Shown piece after piece: positions 31,822 to 40,864 of a DNA stretch of 64,000 nt. This DNA is from Enterobacter sp. RHBSTW-00175. Its GTDB lineage: Bacteria; Pseudomonadota; Gammaproteobacteria; Enterobacterales; Enterobacteriaceae. How positions within the stretch are numbered: the stretch's first letter is position 1; every line of letters starts with the position of its first letter. The notes under the pieces are model-generated. The model worked only from the letters and a program-made list of their open reading frames with translations, did no database searches and was not told where the DNA came from. The stretch is taken from NCBI RefSeq assembly GCF_013927005.1, contig NZ_CP055930.1, positions 806,001 to 870,000 of the forward strand. Direction: 5' to 3'. The position numbers and the translations under genes were made by a program.

Positions 31822-32253
31822 TTAACGAATAACGAAAACAGGAACATGTGCGTAACGCACAATACTTGCCGCCTCTGACCCTAACAGATGGGTTTGAATA
31901 TTGGGATTTCGAGAACCGATAATAATTGCCCCGGCAGCAAGTTCATCCGCAAGCTTAATAACCTCATCGCGAACATTCCCGCTCCGGACATGGAGATGAA
32001 TACGTTCTTCTGGCAGATTCAATTTTTTGACCAGGTCAGTCAGTTTTTCTTTCGAATTATTAATCATATATTCATCCATCTTGCGCGCATCTGAAATAAA
32101 ACCACGCGTCAGTTCGGCTGAAAACCTGGGCATGACGTGCAGCAAATGAATGTCACCCGACGCGCTTTGCGCCAGAAACTGTGCATGGTGCAACGCTTTA
32201 TCCGCCAGGCCAGTCTCGTAAACATCCACCGGAACCAGAATATTTTTATACAT
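31822..32253 (-). CDS. Universal stress protein, UspF/UspG type
   Basis: The ATG at 32253 is preceded by AAGGATG; the frame extends upstream without a ribosome site. The 143-residue product opens MYKNILVPVDVYETGLADKA and ends IIIGSRNPNIQTHLLGSEAA SIVRYAHVPVFVIR. These are the nucleotide-binding loop and last strand of the UspF/G subfamily. Members bind ATP and rise under stress; a specific partner is not known. It reads into the ATPase gene 47 bp downstream, so the two may share a transcript. Confidence 0.9.
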   Translation of the reverse strand: MYKNILVPVDVYETGLADKALHHAQFLAQSASGDIHLLHVMPRFSAELTRGFISDARKMDEYMINNSKEKLTDLVKKLNLPEERIHLHVRSGNVRDEVIKLADELAAGAIIIGSRNPNIQTHLLGSEAASIVRYAHVPVFVIR

Positions 32254-32481
32254 ATCGAGCATCCTTTTTATAACCAACACGGTAGTGAGAGAAGCAATAA
32301 AACGCATTAAATGCAGGGGGTTACCCTTAATGCCAGCAACGGGAAAAAGAGATGAATGATATTAAACGTAGCACAGGAATATCAGGTTAAACGCTTACCC
32401 ACTGATATTGGTTAATTAACATTTGTCTTTTCTCCAACTATGCTCATAGAAAGACGCTCCTTACGGCGCATGGAGGAATGA

Positions 32482-32592
32482 ATGTACGGTTTAAGCCTTT
32501 TCCGTCTTGGTTTGTTTATCGCACTTGCCATTATTGCCAGCACGGCAATTGGCCTATTTACCTATATGGTTGTCACTGTTCTGGCAGAATAG
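32482..32592 (+). CDS. Small single-span membrane protein (36 residues)
   Basis: TGGAGGA six bases before the ATG at 32482 is a good ribosome site. The product MYGLSLFRLGLFIALAIIAS continues TAIGLFTYMVVTVLAE and is almost entirely one transmembrane helix with a single Arg near the N-terminus. It sits between the divergent UspF-like gene and the efflux operon. I know no named homologue. The combination of ribosome site, composition and place makes translation likely. Confidence 0.6.
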   Translation: MYGLSLFRLGLFIALAIIASTAIGLFTYMVVTVLAE

Positions 32593-32650
32593 TGTCACCC
32601 CCTGCCCTTGCTACGGAATAAATAAAACAGTTATTTATTAGGGGAATACA

Positions 32651-33736
32651 GTGAACCGCTACCTCTCTCTTTTACCATTCATTATGTTAACGCTCACGGC
32701 GTGCGACCCGAAACACGAGCAAGCTTCTCCCCTGCCGCGAATGGTAAAAGTGGCGGAGGTGACCGTCCCCGGTCATGCCCAGCAGCGTGTTTTCCCCGCC
32801 CGCATAGAATCGGGTGATGCAACAGACCTTTCCTTCAAGCGCGCAGGTCAAATTGAAGCGCTCGATATACGTCAGGGCGCAACCATCAAACAGGGGCAAC
32901 AGCTTGCCAGACTGAATGCCCGTGAAGCCCAGCAGCGTGTTAACGACAGACAAACGGCCGCGACGCTGGCCCAGAGGCAATTCGATCGCTTCCAGACGCT
33001 GGCAGGTCGCCAGGCGATTTCGAAAGCCGAAATGGACGTGCAGCGCGCGAACCGCGATTCGGCGAATGCGTCGTTGCAGATTGCCCGTGAAGAGCTGAAT
33101 CAGATGACGCTCGTCGCCCCCTTCAGCGGAACGGCGGCCAGCGTGCATGTGCGAAACCATCAGGTGGTGTCTGCCGGTCAGCCCATTGCGACCCTGACCC
33201 GCACCGACCTGCTGGACGTGGTGTTTAGTATTCCTGAGAACCTGTTCAAAACCTTTGATATCCGTAACGCGCAGTATCGTCCCGTGGTGAGAATTAACGC
33301 CTTCCCGGATCGGGAGTTTACCGCTGTCTACAAAGAGCATTCGGGCAGCAGCGACAGCAACACCCTGACCTGGCAGGTGATACTCACCATGCCGCGCCCG
33401 GATGATTTTCCCGCCGTGGGAGGCGTAAGCGGTACGGTGACTATCAATTTAACCAACCTCCCGGCTGGCGCGGGCGCTCAGGCGCTGGTCATTCCGGTTG
33501 AAGCGGTCTTTAACCCGGACAACAGCCCACGCAATGAACCGCACGTCTGGGTGGTGGCCGGGGAAGGTGACGCACTCCATCTTGAAGACCGCAAGGTCAG
33601 CGTGGGGCAAGTGACCGCAGAAGGTGTGGTGATCACCAGCGGGCTTAAGGCCGGTGAGCGCGTGGTGGCTGCAGGTGTTGGTGAGCTTCATGCTAACCAG
33701 CCGGTGCGTATCTGGACGCGTGAACGGGGACTGTAA
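32651..33736 (+). CDS. RND efflux periplasmic adaptor lipoprotein
   Basis: The 361-residue protein has a lipoprotein signal (LLPFIMLTLTACDP, lipidation Cys about 18). A split lipoyl/barrel-sandwich domain and a coiled-coil hairpin follow (RQFDRFQTLAGRQAISKAEM). The second lipoyl half is LVAPFSGTAASVHVRNHQVV, followed by beta-barrel and membrane-proximal domains ending GVGELHANQPVRIW. This is the membrane fusion protein of a tripartite pump. Its TAA shares one base with the ATG of the pump gene (33736). No outer-membrane partner is encoded nearby, so a general TolC is probably used. Substrates unknown. Confidence 0.92.
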   Translation: MNRYLSLLPFIMLTLTACDPKHEQASPLPRMVKVAEVTVPGHAQQRVFPARIESGDATDLSFKRAGQIEALDIRQGATIKQGQQLARLNAREAQQRVNDRQTAATLAQRQFDRFQTLAGRQAISKAEMDVQRANRDSANASLQIAREELNQMTLVAPFSGTAASVHVRNHQVVSAGQPIATLTRTDLLDVVFSIPENLFKTFDIRNAQYRPVVRINAFPDREFTAVYKEHSGSSDSNTLTWQVILTMPRPDDFPAVGGVSGTVTINLTNLPAGAGAQALVIPVEAVFNPDNSPRNEPHVWVVAGEGDALHLEDRKVSVGQVTAEGVVITSGLKAGERVVAAGVGELHANQPVRIWTRERGL

Positions 33737-36700
33737 TGGATATCTCTCGTCAGTTTATCAATAACCCCATTCGCGTCTGGCTGACGATCCTGCTGCTGGG
33801 TGTGGGGGGCATTTTCGCCCTGCTCAACATCGGCAGACTGGAAGATCCCGCCTTTACCATCAAAACTGCCGTGGTCATCACCCACTATCCCGGCGCCTCT
33901 GCTCAGCAGGTTGAAGAGGAGGTTACGCTGCCGCTGGAGAATGCCCTTCAGCAGTTGCCTTATCTGGACAATGTCAGCTCCATCTCTTCAAACGGTCTGT
34001 CGCAAATCACCGTGAACATTGCCTCACGCTATCATTCGAACGAACTGCCGCAAATCTGGGACGAACTGCGCCGTCGCGTGGGCGATGCTTCGCGTCAGTT
34101 CCCGCCCGGCGTCGTTACGCCCTTCGTGAATGATGATTTCGGCGACGTGTTCGGCTTTTTCTTCGCGATTTCCGGGGATGAATTCAGTAATCCTGAACTG
34201 GTGAGATATGCCGAACAGCTGCGTCGCGAACTGATTCTGGTCCCCGGCGTCGGTAAGGTTGCCATCGGTGGGGCCATCAGCCAGCAGGTCAACATCGATA
34301 TCTCCCTGACTAAAATGGCCGCGCGCGGCATTACGCTGAACCAGCTTTCCGCCCTGCTCAGCAGGCTTAACGTCGTTTCCAGCGCCGGAGAAATCAGCTC
34401 CGGAACAGAATCCATTCGCCTGCATCCGACCGGTGAGTTCGAAAATCTTGACGAGCTGGCGGATCTCATCATCACCCCTTCCGGCACCGGGGCGGCGACG
34501 CGGCTGCGGGATATCGCCACGCTATCGCGCGGGCTGAACGAATCGCCCGCCAGTATCTATCATGCCAACGGCAGAAAAGCCGTCACCATGGGCGTTTCAT
34601 TTATTCCCGGCGTGAACGTGATCGACGTGGGCCACGCACTGGAGGCGAAGCTAAACCAGATGTCGGCGGAAAAACCGGCAGGGATACACATCGACCTGTT
34701 CTACGATCAGGCTGCCGAAGTGGGCCACTCTGTTAACGGTTTTATCATTAACTTCCTGATGGCGCTGGCGATTGTCATCGGCGTGCTGCTGATCTTTATG
34801 GGCGTGCGCAGCGGGATCATCATCGCCTTTTCCCTCGCGCTTAACGTACTCGGCACGCTGCTGATCATGTATCTGTGGGGCATTGAACTGCAGCGCATCT
34901 CGCTCGGCGCCCTGATTATCGCCCTCAGTATGCTGGTGGATAACGCCATCGTGATTGTTGAAGGGGTGCTGATTGCGCGTCAGCAGGGCTCCCCGCTGTT
35001 GACCGCCATTAACTACATCATCCGTCGCTCCGCCCTGCCGCTGCTGGGGGCGACGGTGATCGCCATCCTGGCGTTTGCGCCTATCGGGCTGTCACAGGAT
35101 TCTACCGGGGAATACTGTAAATCCCTGTTCCAGGTACTGCTGATTTCCCTGATGCTGAGCTGGTTCTCGGCGCTCACCATCACGCCAGTGCTAATCAAGT
35201 GGTGGCTGTTTAAAACCGACAGCACACCAGAAAAAAGTAACGAGTCAGACCCTTACGACAAACGCCTCTACCGCCTTTACCAGCGCCTGCTTAATACGCT
35301 GCTGCACTGGAAAGCACCGACGCTCATCATGATGGCGGCGTTGCTGGCCGCGTCAGTCTGGGGTTTCGGCGCCGTGCGGCAAAACTTTTTCCCGTCGTCA
35401 AATACGCCGATTTTCTTTGTCGACCTCTGGTTACCCTACGGCACCGATATCAAATGGACCGAGAAAATGACCAGCGATATCGAGAAAACCATTAACGGCC
35501 AGCCGGGCGTAGAAACCACCGTCTCAACCATTGGCCAGGGCAGTATGCGGTTTATTTTGACCTACAGCGGACAGCGGCAGTACAGCAACTACGCGCAGAT
35601 CATGGTGCGCATGGATGACCAGCGCAACATCTCCGCACTGACACGCCACGTCGATGAGTACATCGCCCGAAACTACCCGCAGGTTAACGCCAGTACCAAA
35701 CGTGTGATGTTTGGCCCCTCCGGCGACAGCGCCATTGAGGTGCGCATCAAGGGCCCCGATCCTGACCGACTACGCCTGATTGCCAGCCAGGTGGACGATA
35801 TTCTGGTGCGCGACCCGGCCACAGCAAGCGTAAGAAACGACTGGCAAAACCGCAGCAAGGTGATTCGCCCGCAGTATGTCGCCGCGTTGGGGCGCGAGCT
35901 TGGCGTGGATAAGCAGGACGTCGACAACGCGCTGGAGATGAATTTTTCCGGCAGTCGTGCGGGGCTGTATCGGGAAGGCAGCGACCTGCTCCCGGTCGTG
36001 GTACGCCCGCCGGAAAGCGAACGACTGGACGCCAATCACCTGAACAACGTGCTGGTCTGGAGCCAGACCCGACAGCAGTATATCCCGCTGAGTAACGTCG
36101 TCAGCCGCTTTTCACTGGAGTGGGAAGATCCGCTTATTCTGCGCCGCGACCGCTCGCGGGTGCTGACGGTTATGACCGACCCCGATCCGCTTAGCCAGCA
36201 AACATCAGGCGACATTCTCGCCCGGGTGAAACCACAGATTGACGCCCTCGCCCTGCCCCACGGCTACAGCATCGAGTGGGGAGGTGATGCAGAAAACTCC
36301 AGCGAAGCACAGCAGGGGCTCTTCACCACGCTGCCGATCGGATTCCTGGTGATGTTTGTTATCACCGTTTTGATGTTCAGCTCGGTGAAAAACGCCGTCG
36401 CCATCTGGCTGACCGTGCCGCTGGCGCTGATTGGCGTCACGCCGGGATTCTTGGTAACCGGTATTCCGTTTGGCTTTATGGCGTTGATTGGTCTGCTAAG
36501 CCTGAGCGGGATGCTGATCCGCAACGGCATTGTACTGGTGGAAGAGATCGAGCAGCAGAAAGCGCATAAAGATCAGCACGAAGCGATCGTTTATGCCGCC
36601 ACCTCGCGCCTGCGCCCCATCTTGCTCACCGCATTTACCACCGTTCTGGGGCTGGCGCCGCTGCTGCTGGATGTTTTCTTCCAGAGCATGGCCGTTGTGA

Positions 36701-36798
36701 TTATGTTCGGACTTGGGTTTGCTACAATCCTGACGCTGCTGGTACTTCCCGTGATTTATGCGTGCTTCCATCGTAAGGACAAAGCGGAACAACAATGA
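33736..36798 (+). CDS. RND-family efflux permease
   Basis: The 1020-residue protein has the duplicated RND plan: one N-terminal helix, a large porter domain (GASAQQVEEEVTLPLENALQ), a helix bundle, then the same again. In the proton-relay helix it reads LSMLVDNAIVIVEG, so the AcrB pair Asp407-Asp408 is Asp-Asn here. In the second bundle SGMLIRNGIVLVEE has Arg where AcrB has Lys940. It resembles single-pump HAE-1-like transporters that work as homotrimers. It expels drugs or other hydrophobic compounds by proton exchange; the substrate cannot be inferred. It overlaps the adaptor gene by one base and the acyltransferase gene by four. Confidence 0.93.
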   Translation: MDISRQFINNPIRVWLTILLLGVGGIFALLNIGRLEDPAFTIKTAVVITHYPGASAQQVEEEVTLPLENALQQLPYLDNVSSISSNGLSQITVNIASRYHSNELPQIWDELRRRVGDASRQFPPGVVTPFVNDDFGDVFGFFFAISGDEFSNPELVRYAEQLRRELILVPGVGKVAIGGAISQQVNIDISLTKMAARGITLNQLSALLSRLNVVSSAGEISSGTESIRLHPTGEFENLDELADLIITPSGTGAATRLRDIATLSRGLNESPASIYHANGRKAVTMGVSFIPGVNVIDVGHALEAKLNQMSAEKPAGIHIDLFYDQAAEVGHSVNGFIINFLMALAIVIGVLLIFMGVRSGIIIAFSLALNVLGTLLIMYLWGIELQRISLGALIIALSMLVDNAIVIVEGVLIARQQGSPLLTAINYIIRRSALPLLGATVIAILAFAPIGLSQDSTGEYCKSLFQVLLISLMLSWFSALTITPVLIKWWLFKTDSTPEKSNESDPYDKRLYRLYQRLLNTLLHWKAPTLIMMAALLAASVWGFGAVRQNFFPSSNTPIFFVDLWLPYGTDIKWTEKMTSDIEKTINGQPGVETTVSTIGQGSMRFILTYSGQRQYSNYAQIMVRMDDQRNISALTRHVDEYIARNYPQVNASTKRVMFGPSGDSAIEVRIKGPDPDRLRLIASQVDDILVRDPATASVRNDWQNRSKVIRPQYVAALGRELGVDKQDVDNALEMNFSGSRAGLYREGSDLLPVVVRPPESERLDANHLNNVLVWSQTRQQYIPLSNVVSRFSLEWEDPLILRRDRSRVLTVMTDPDPLSQQTSGDILARVKPQIDALALPHGYSIEWGGDAENSSEAQQGLFTTLPIGFLVMFVITVLMFSSVKNAVAIWLTVPLALIGVTPGFLVTGIPFGFMALIGLLSLSGMLIRNGIVLVEEIEQQKAHKDQHEAIVYAATSRLRPILLTAFTTVLGLAPLLLDVFFQSMAVVIMFGLGFATILTLLVLPVIYACFHRKDKAEQQ

Positions 36799-37760
36799 AT
36801 GCGACAGGCCTGAACATTATCAAGACGCTGGGCTGTATGACGGCAGTCACCTTCTTCACCATCTACAATACCTGGGATCATTATGATTATGACTATCACT
36901 GGATCCTGGGGTTTTTAACCTTTATCTCGACCATCGCCACGCCGCTGTTTTTTGTGGTCGCGGGCTATCTCGACGGCCAGTCCCGGCACGGCACCCGCTG
37001 GCAGTTGGGCAAGATTAAAAGCCTGGTGATTGTCTTTCTGTTCTGGATAACGATCTACTACCTGTGGGAACCGTATCAGCGCGGGTATTTAATCCAGCCG
37101 TGGTTCGTGTTTGCGTTTGTCGTGATTTACACCTTCCATCCGGCGGTGGAGTGGCTCAGCCAGCGGCGCGCACTGTTCTGCGGCGTGATTGCCAGCCTGC
37201 TTCTCTTCTCCTACGGGTATGATTTGCTTTCAGCGCTCTATCCGAACGTCCACGTCTTTTCCCTTTCGCCACAGTACCGCCTGTGGACGTGGTTACTGTT
37301 TTACCTGACGGGGCAGCTTTTCTGCGATCCCAACATCGCCGAGTGGATAAGCCGCAGGAATGTGGTCAGGGCCGCGGTTATCGCCATCCCGTTTATTTAT
37401 CTCTTCACCTGGTTTTACGAGCGCCACTTCTTTTTTGCCCTGTTCAAGGCTGACAGAAACGCCTTTATTCTCACCGGCTCGCAAATCTACATTCTGATCA
37501 TTGCGCTGGTGATCGCGGCGAACGGCGTGCACTTTCGCCGCAATGCAGAATTGAAAGAATCCATTCTGGCCGCCATCAGCAAAACGATGACCGGCGTGTA
37601 CATTGTGCACTACTCGGTGTTTCACCTGCTGACGGCGCTGTTCCCGGTGACATCTCTCGGTATGAAGCTGACCCTGATCGTGCTCACTTTCGTCACCTCG
37701 GTGCTGTTCTCCATGCTGGTGCTTTCTAACGCCGTAGCAAAAAAGGTGATCACCCTTTAA
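36795..37760 (+). CDS. Acyltransferase-3 family membrane protein
   Basis: The 321-residue protein has about ten hydrophobic helices and the pattern of acyltransferase-3 proteins: a first helix with [16 protein letters not shown], then [18 protein letters not shown] and a late [12 protein letters not shown]. The catalytic His/Arg of helix 1 is not clear, since the usual R..A...V..H is replaced by KTLGCMTAV. Members O-acetylate surface sugars or peptidoglycan. It overlaps the RND gene by ATGA, a rare and tight link with an efflux pump. Its end overlaps the end of the convergent pagP by four bases. Confidence 0.75.
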   Translation: MNATGLNIIKTLGCMTAVTFFTIYNTWDHYDYDYHWILGFLTFISTIATPLFFVVAGYLDGQSRHGTRWQLGKIKSLVIVFLFWITIYYLWEPYQRGYLIQPWFVFAFVVIYTFHPAVEWLSQRRALFCGVIASLLLFSYGYDLLSALYPNVHVFSLSPQYRLWTWLLFYLTGQLFCDPNIAEWISRRNVVRAAVIAIPFIYLFTWFYERHFFFALFKADRNAFILTGSQIYILIIALVIAANGVHFRRNAELKESILAAISKTMTGVYIVHYSVFHLLTALFPVTSLGMKLTLIVLTFVTSVLFSMLVLSNAVAKKVITL

Positions 37761-38335
37761 AAGCCTAAACGCAGCCAGGCAAAGAGCACGTTACCGTTGT
37801 TATAGGTCCCGGGAATATAGGTGAACTGGACGGTAACGCGCTTATACCCGGCAGAGAACAGCGGGAAGATAAACGGCAGAGGCACATAGTTCGCAAAATC
37901 ATCGCGCGCCGTGATCCCCGCAGCGGCACCCAGTCCAAGCCGGAAGTCTTTGGCATTATCCAGATACCAGCCCTTCTCCCAGCCATAGCCCATCGCGGGC
38001 TGCCATTCGTTGTGCGAGTCTTTGAACATCATCGCGAAAAGCGCGCTCCAGTTGCCCTCTTCGTTATAGCGGGAGACGCCCAGCCCGCCGCCCCACGGCA
38101 TTTCATTGTATTTGTCCGTTTTTTCTTTGTCGTACATAAAGCGGGCGTGCCAGCTCAAAAATGGCAGGTAGAGATCGTAACGTTGAGGCTGCTCCCAGGT
38201 TTGCGAAATATCATCCGTCAGCGCATTCCACCAGCCGCTGATGCGCTGTTCACCATAGACGCCAGGCTCCGCATGAAGCGGCGCGATGAATAAAAACAGG
38301 GCCATCCAGAATGCCGAAAAGGTGCGTTGCATCAT
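37757..38335 (-). CDS. pagP: Lipid A palmitoyltransferase PagP
   Basis: The 192-residue protein has a signal peptide (cleaved after LFIAPLHA) and the PagP barrel. Catalytic His lies in PFLSWHARF and the Asp-Ser pair in [10 protein letters not shown]. The amphipathic N-terminal helix [20 protein letters not shown] and the C-terminal [10 protein letters not shown] are typical. PagP moves palmitate from phospholipid to lipid A in the outer membrane and is usually induced by PhoPQ. In E. coli it lies near cspE; here it is beside an RND operon. No PhoP box could be placed with confidence in the upstream 260 bp. Confidence 0.95.
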   Translation of the reverse strand: MMQRTFSAFWMALFLFIAPLHAEPGVYGEQRISGWWNALTDDISQTWEQPQRYDLYLPFLSWHARFMYDKEKTDKYNEMPWGGGLGVSRYNEEGNWSALFAMMFKDSHNEWQPAMGYGWEKGWYLDNAKDFRLGLGAAAGITARDDFANYVPLPFIFPLFSAGYKRVTVQFTYIPGTYNNGNVLFAWLRLGF

Positions 38336-38594
38336 TATTCCCTCAGCTTAACTCACGCAGCGGTCACTATTACTGTAAACCATTCAACACTTAATTATAT
38401 CGCCGCTGGTGTAGATGAAATTTATCTCTTCAACATCTTCGCAGGTATCCCACGCACCTGCCCCCCCAACGTCTTTAAATTTCTGCCAACCCTCCGCCAT
38501 TTATGGCAAACAGCCAAAGGCGGCATGACGACCATCTCTATATAGTTGTCCATAACACAACACTAACACCCTCTCGGGTGCAGTAGAGGTAGTC

Positions 38595-39422
38595 ATGCGT
38601 AACGTTGAATTGAACGCGGCCGTTCGTGCTGAAATAGAAAAAGTGATCGAAGTCTCCGCCTACCTGTGGCAACGAGAATGGGCAGAGCGTAATGGTGGCA
38701 ACATCTCGGTAGATTTGACGGATATCTTCGGTGAAGTACCCTTCAATCTTGACCAGTTCCCGCACTGCCCACTGTCAATGGTTGGGGGCAGCAGCGCCTT
38801 CCCGGCCGACAGTGCAGGCCATATTTTCTTCGTGAAGGGAACAGGGGAACGCATTCGCGAACTGCGCGACCCTACGCTCGCGGGTTGTGTGCTGCGTATT
38901 GATGACAAAGCACAAGGTTATCACCTGCTGTGGGGCGGTCGCGGTCAGTCTGATTACAAACCCACCAGCGAATTTATCTCTCATGTCGAAATTATCATGG
39001 ATAAACAGCGCGCTGGTCGCCCTGACCGCTGCGTGGTGCACACGCATCCACTTGAGCTTATCGCCCTTTCTCACCATCCAAAATATGCCCATGACAGCAA
39101 AGCCTACACCCAGGCCTGCTGGCAGATGCTCCCTGAAGTTCGCGCCTTCGTTCCGCGCGGTATCGGCATCGTTCCTTACTGTATGCCGGGCAGTCAGGTA
39201 ATGGCGGATGGCACAACCACGCAGCTGCGTCATCACGATGTGGCCATCTGGGAAAAACACGGCGCTGTTGCCACCGGTATTGATGCGTTGCAGGCCTTTG
39301 ATTTCGTCGATGTCGCCAACAAAGGCGCCAAGCTGCACTTAATGTGTCTTGCAAGCGGCTTCGAGCCGGAAGGCGTAAGCATGAACGACATGCGAGAGCT
39401 GGAAGAGACGTTCGGGCTTTAA
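38595..39422 (+). CDS. Class II aldolase, rhamnulose-1-phosphate aldolase-like
   Basis: The 275-residue protein shows the class II aldolase/adducin fold: WAERNGGNISVDL near the start, HIFFVKGTGERI, the zinc His pair in CVVHTHPLELIALS, VPYCMPGSQVMADG and a third His in HDVAIWEKHGAVATG. It is nearest in motif order to RhaD, which splits rhamnulose-1-phosphate, but differs from E. coli RhaD in many positions and no rhaA or rhaB lies nearby. Other sugar-phosphate substrates are possible. Start at the ATG after AGAGGTAG. It is monocistronic. Confidence 0.8.
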   Translation: MRNVELNAAVRAEIEKVIEVSAYLWQREWAERNGGNISVDLTDIFGEVPFNLDQFPHCPLSMVGGSSAFPADSAGHIFFVKGTGERIRELRDPTLAGCVLRIDDKAQGYHLLWGGRGQSDYKPTSEFISHVEIIMDKQRAGRPDRCVVHTHPLELIALSHHPKYAHDSKAYTQACWQMLPEVRAFVPRGIGIVPYCMPGSQVMADGTTTQLRHHDVAIWEKHGAVATGIDALQAFDFVDVANKGAKLHLMCLASGFEPEGVSMNDMRELEETFGL

Positions 39423-39697
39423 TCCGCCAGCAAGAAGTAAGGCTGTTCCCCGCAGGCAATGTCAGAAATACACTGCCTGCGTCGTATTGCCCACTCCCCC
39501 GCCATACCTGTACCACAACACAAGTCACTCAACGAAATAATCACCAGTTGAAATAACAGCATATTTTAATTAATAAATAATAAAAACCTGAAAAGCTATG
39601 TTGATTTATATCAAGGTTCTTTAGCGCGGCAAGTGGAAAATTACTGGTGTTGGGAAAATTCTTATCTGATAAATAATGGAACTGGGTAGAGAATAAA

Positions 39698-39901
39698 ATG
39701 GAAATTACACTTCAAAGCCTTGATTTTATAGCGCAATCGTTTGCAATGATGGATGCAACCACCCACACACATTCAGTAGACGCTCTGACGGGGAATATGC
39801 CGGCAGAGGTAAGAGAGGAATTTAATACCTTATACAACAAGTATCTGGATGAGATAACGCTCGATACGCATCCTGCTACCGGCGGCGAAAAAAGAGGCTA
39901 A
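39698..39901 (+). CDS. Small hypothetical protein (67 residues)
   Basis: Start ATG at 39698 is preceded by GGGTAGAG. The acidic helical product reads ITLQSLDFIAQSFAMMDATT and PAEVREEFNTLYNKYLDEIT. I do not recognise it. It is followed after four bases by the 91-residue gene and then by a 27-residue membrane protein, making a three-gene operon of small proteins. The upstream 270 bp are AT-rich with no other gene. The set looks like a stress-induced or regulatory unit, but this is only inference. Confidence 0.6.
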   Translation: MEITLQSLDFIAQSFAMMDATTHTHSVDALTGNMPAEVREEFNTLYNKYLDEITLDTHPATGGEKRG

Positions 39902-39905
39902 CACG

Positions 39906-40181
39906 ATGCTGAAAACGTACGCGGTATCGACCTCTGCGGCCATGAAACGGCTGAACAACGTGTTCCTCAAAAAGGGGCAAAAAGTTCACAAAATACGGGA
40001 TAAACGCGCCCAGGTTGTACTGGGTAAATATTGTATAAAAGATGTCGAGACCGGCGATATTATTTCATTCTCCAGCCAACTGACCGACTGGTTAAAAGAG
40101 GAGTGGCTGCTGGGGCATGAGGAGTTCGTCACAGACGAAAATATCAATATGGATGGATATCAACAATGTACAGGCCAATAG
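39906..40181 (+). CDS. Small hypothetical protein (91 residues)
   Basis: The ATG at 39906 lies four bases after the previous stop, with AAAAGAGG as ribosome site inside the upstream gene. The product is basic in the first half (FLKKGQKVHKIRDKRAQVVL), acidic in the second (EEWLLGHEEFVTDENINMDG) and probably beta-rich around YCIKDVETGDIISFS. Family unknown. Its end overlaps the start of a 27-residue membrane protein at 40166. Confidence 0.6.
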   Translation: MLKTYAVSTSAAMKRLNNVFLKKGQKVHKIRDKRAQVVLGKYCIKDVETGDIISFSSQLTDWLKEEWLLGHEEFVTDENINMDGYQQCTGQ

Positions 40182-40249
40182 TTGTTGTACTGTTCATTCT
40201 CCTGACGCTCTCAGCGCTGGTCGAAATGGGTTATTTAACACTCGGGTAA
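40166..40249 (+). CDS. Small single-span membrane protein (27 residues)
   Basis: ATG at 40166 overlaps the end of the 91-residue gene by 16 bp in another frame. The product MYRPIVVVLFILLTLSALVE, then MGYLTLG, is a single hydrophobic helix with one Arg on the N-side. GGATGGAT upstream is an acceptable ribosome site. Such tiny membrane proteins usually tune larger membrane complexes. No homologue is known to me. Confidence 0.5.
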   Translation: MYRPIVVVLFILLTLSALVEMGYLTLG

Positions 40250-40377
40250 TCAGACCCTGAAATATAATGCGCGGGAAGTCGCTGACCATTTACAGTTTTT
40301 TCCTAAAGCCTTCCCCGCATTCATCATGCCATTCTTAATCACGCTCATAATACGAAAATGTTAATTGAGGATGAATG

Positions 40378-40734
40378 ATGAAAAAAACAATTATTGCATT
40401 ATCTGCCGTTCTGCTGGCTTCTCCTGTTTTTGCCGCGACCACACATGCCACCGACGATACCGTTGCTGCCGCTACGGCTAATGCCAACGACGCGAAGCAA
40501 AAGCTGCACGAAGAGCAGAACAAAGGCGAAGAGCTTAAGCTGAAAAAGCAACATGCCGCTGAAGGTAAGAGCGAGAACTTCTCCAGTAAGGTGAGTGAAG
40601 ACTCCCAGAAAGCCTGGCATAAAACCAAAGAAGGCACCGAAAAAGGTTGGGATGCAACCAAAGAAGGGGCTGAAAAAGGCTGGAACAAAACCAAAGAAGG
40701 CGCAGCCGAGCTGGAAAAGAAAGTCACTGAATAA
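40378..40734 (+). CDS. Periplasmic helical repeat protein (LEA-like)
   Basis: I use the second of two adjacent ATGs (40378), seven bases after GAGG. The 118-residue protein has a signal peptide (KKTIIALSAVLLASPVFA-A) and a Lys/Glu-rich mature part. Near the end there is an 11-residue repeat: KTKEGTEKGWD, ATKEGAEKGWN, KTKEGAAELEK. The 11-residue period and composition recall group 3 LEA and other desiccation or envelope-stress proteins. No enzyme motif. A terminator follows directly, so it is a one-gene unit. Confidence 0.75.
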   Translation: MKKTIIALSAVLLASPVFAATTHATDDTVAAATANANDAKQKLHEEQNKGEELKLKKQHAAEGKSENFSSKVSEDSQKAWHKTKEGTEKGWDATKEGAEKGWNKTKEGAAELEKKVTE

Positions 40735-40740
40735 TGTCCG

Positions 40741-40768
40741 AAAAGGTCGCGAGAGCGGCCTTTTTTAT
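40741..40768 (+). terminator. Rho-independent terminator
   Basis: AAGGTCGC (40743-40750) pairs with GCGGCCTT (40755-40762) around GAGA, followed by T-run. Confidence 0.9.
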
Positions 40769-40864
40769 TTCCCCGCCCTTTTCCCCTTTCATTCCACCTG
40801 AAACCGCTAATATTGAAGCGTAAAGACCGCACATTCTTCATCCCATGAAGAGAGGTACACGCAC

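Noticed and set aside
38595..39422. Confident naming as rhaD
   Set aside because: Motifs fit class II aldolases, but divergence from E. coli RhaD and lack of rha neighbours leave the substrate open.
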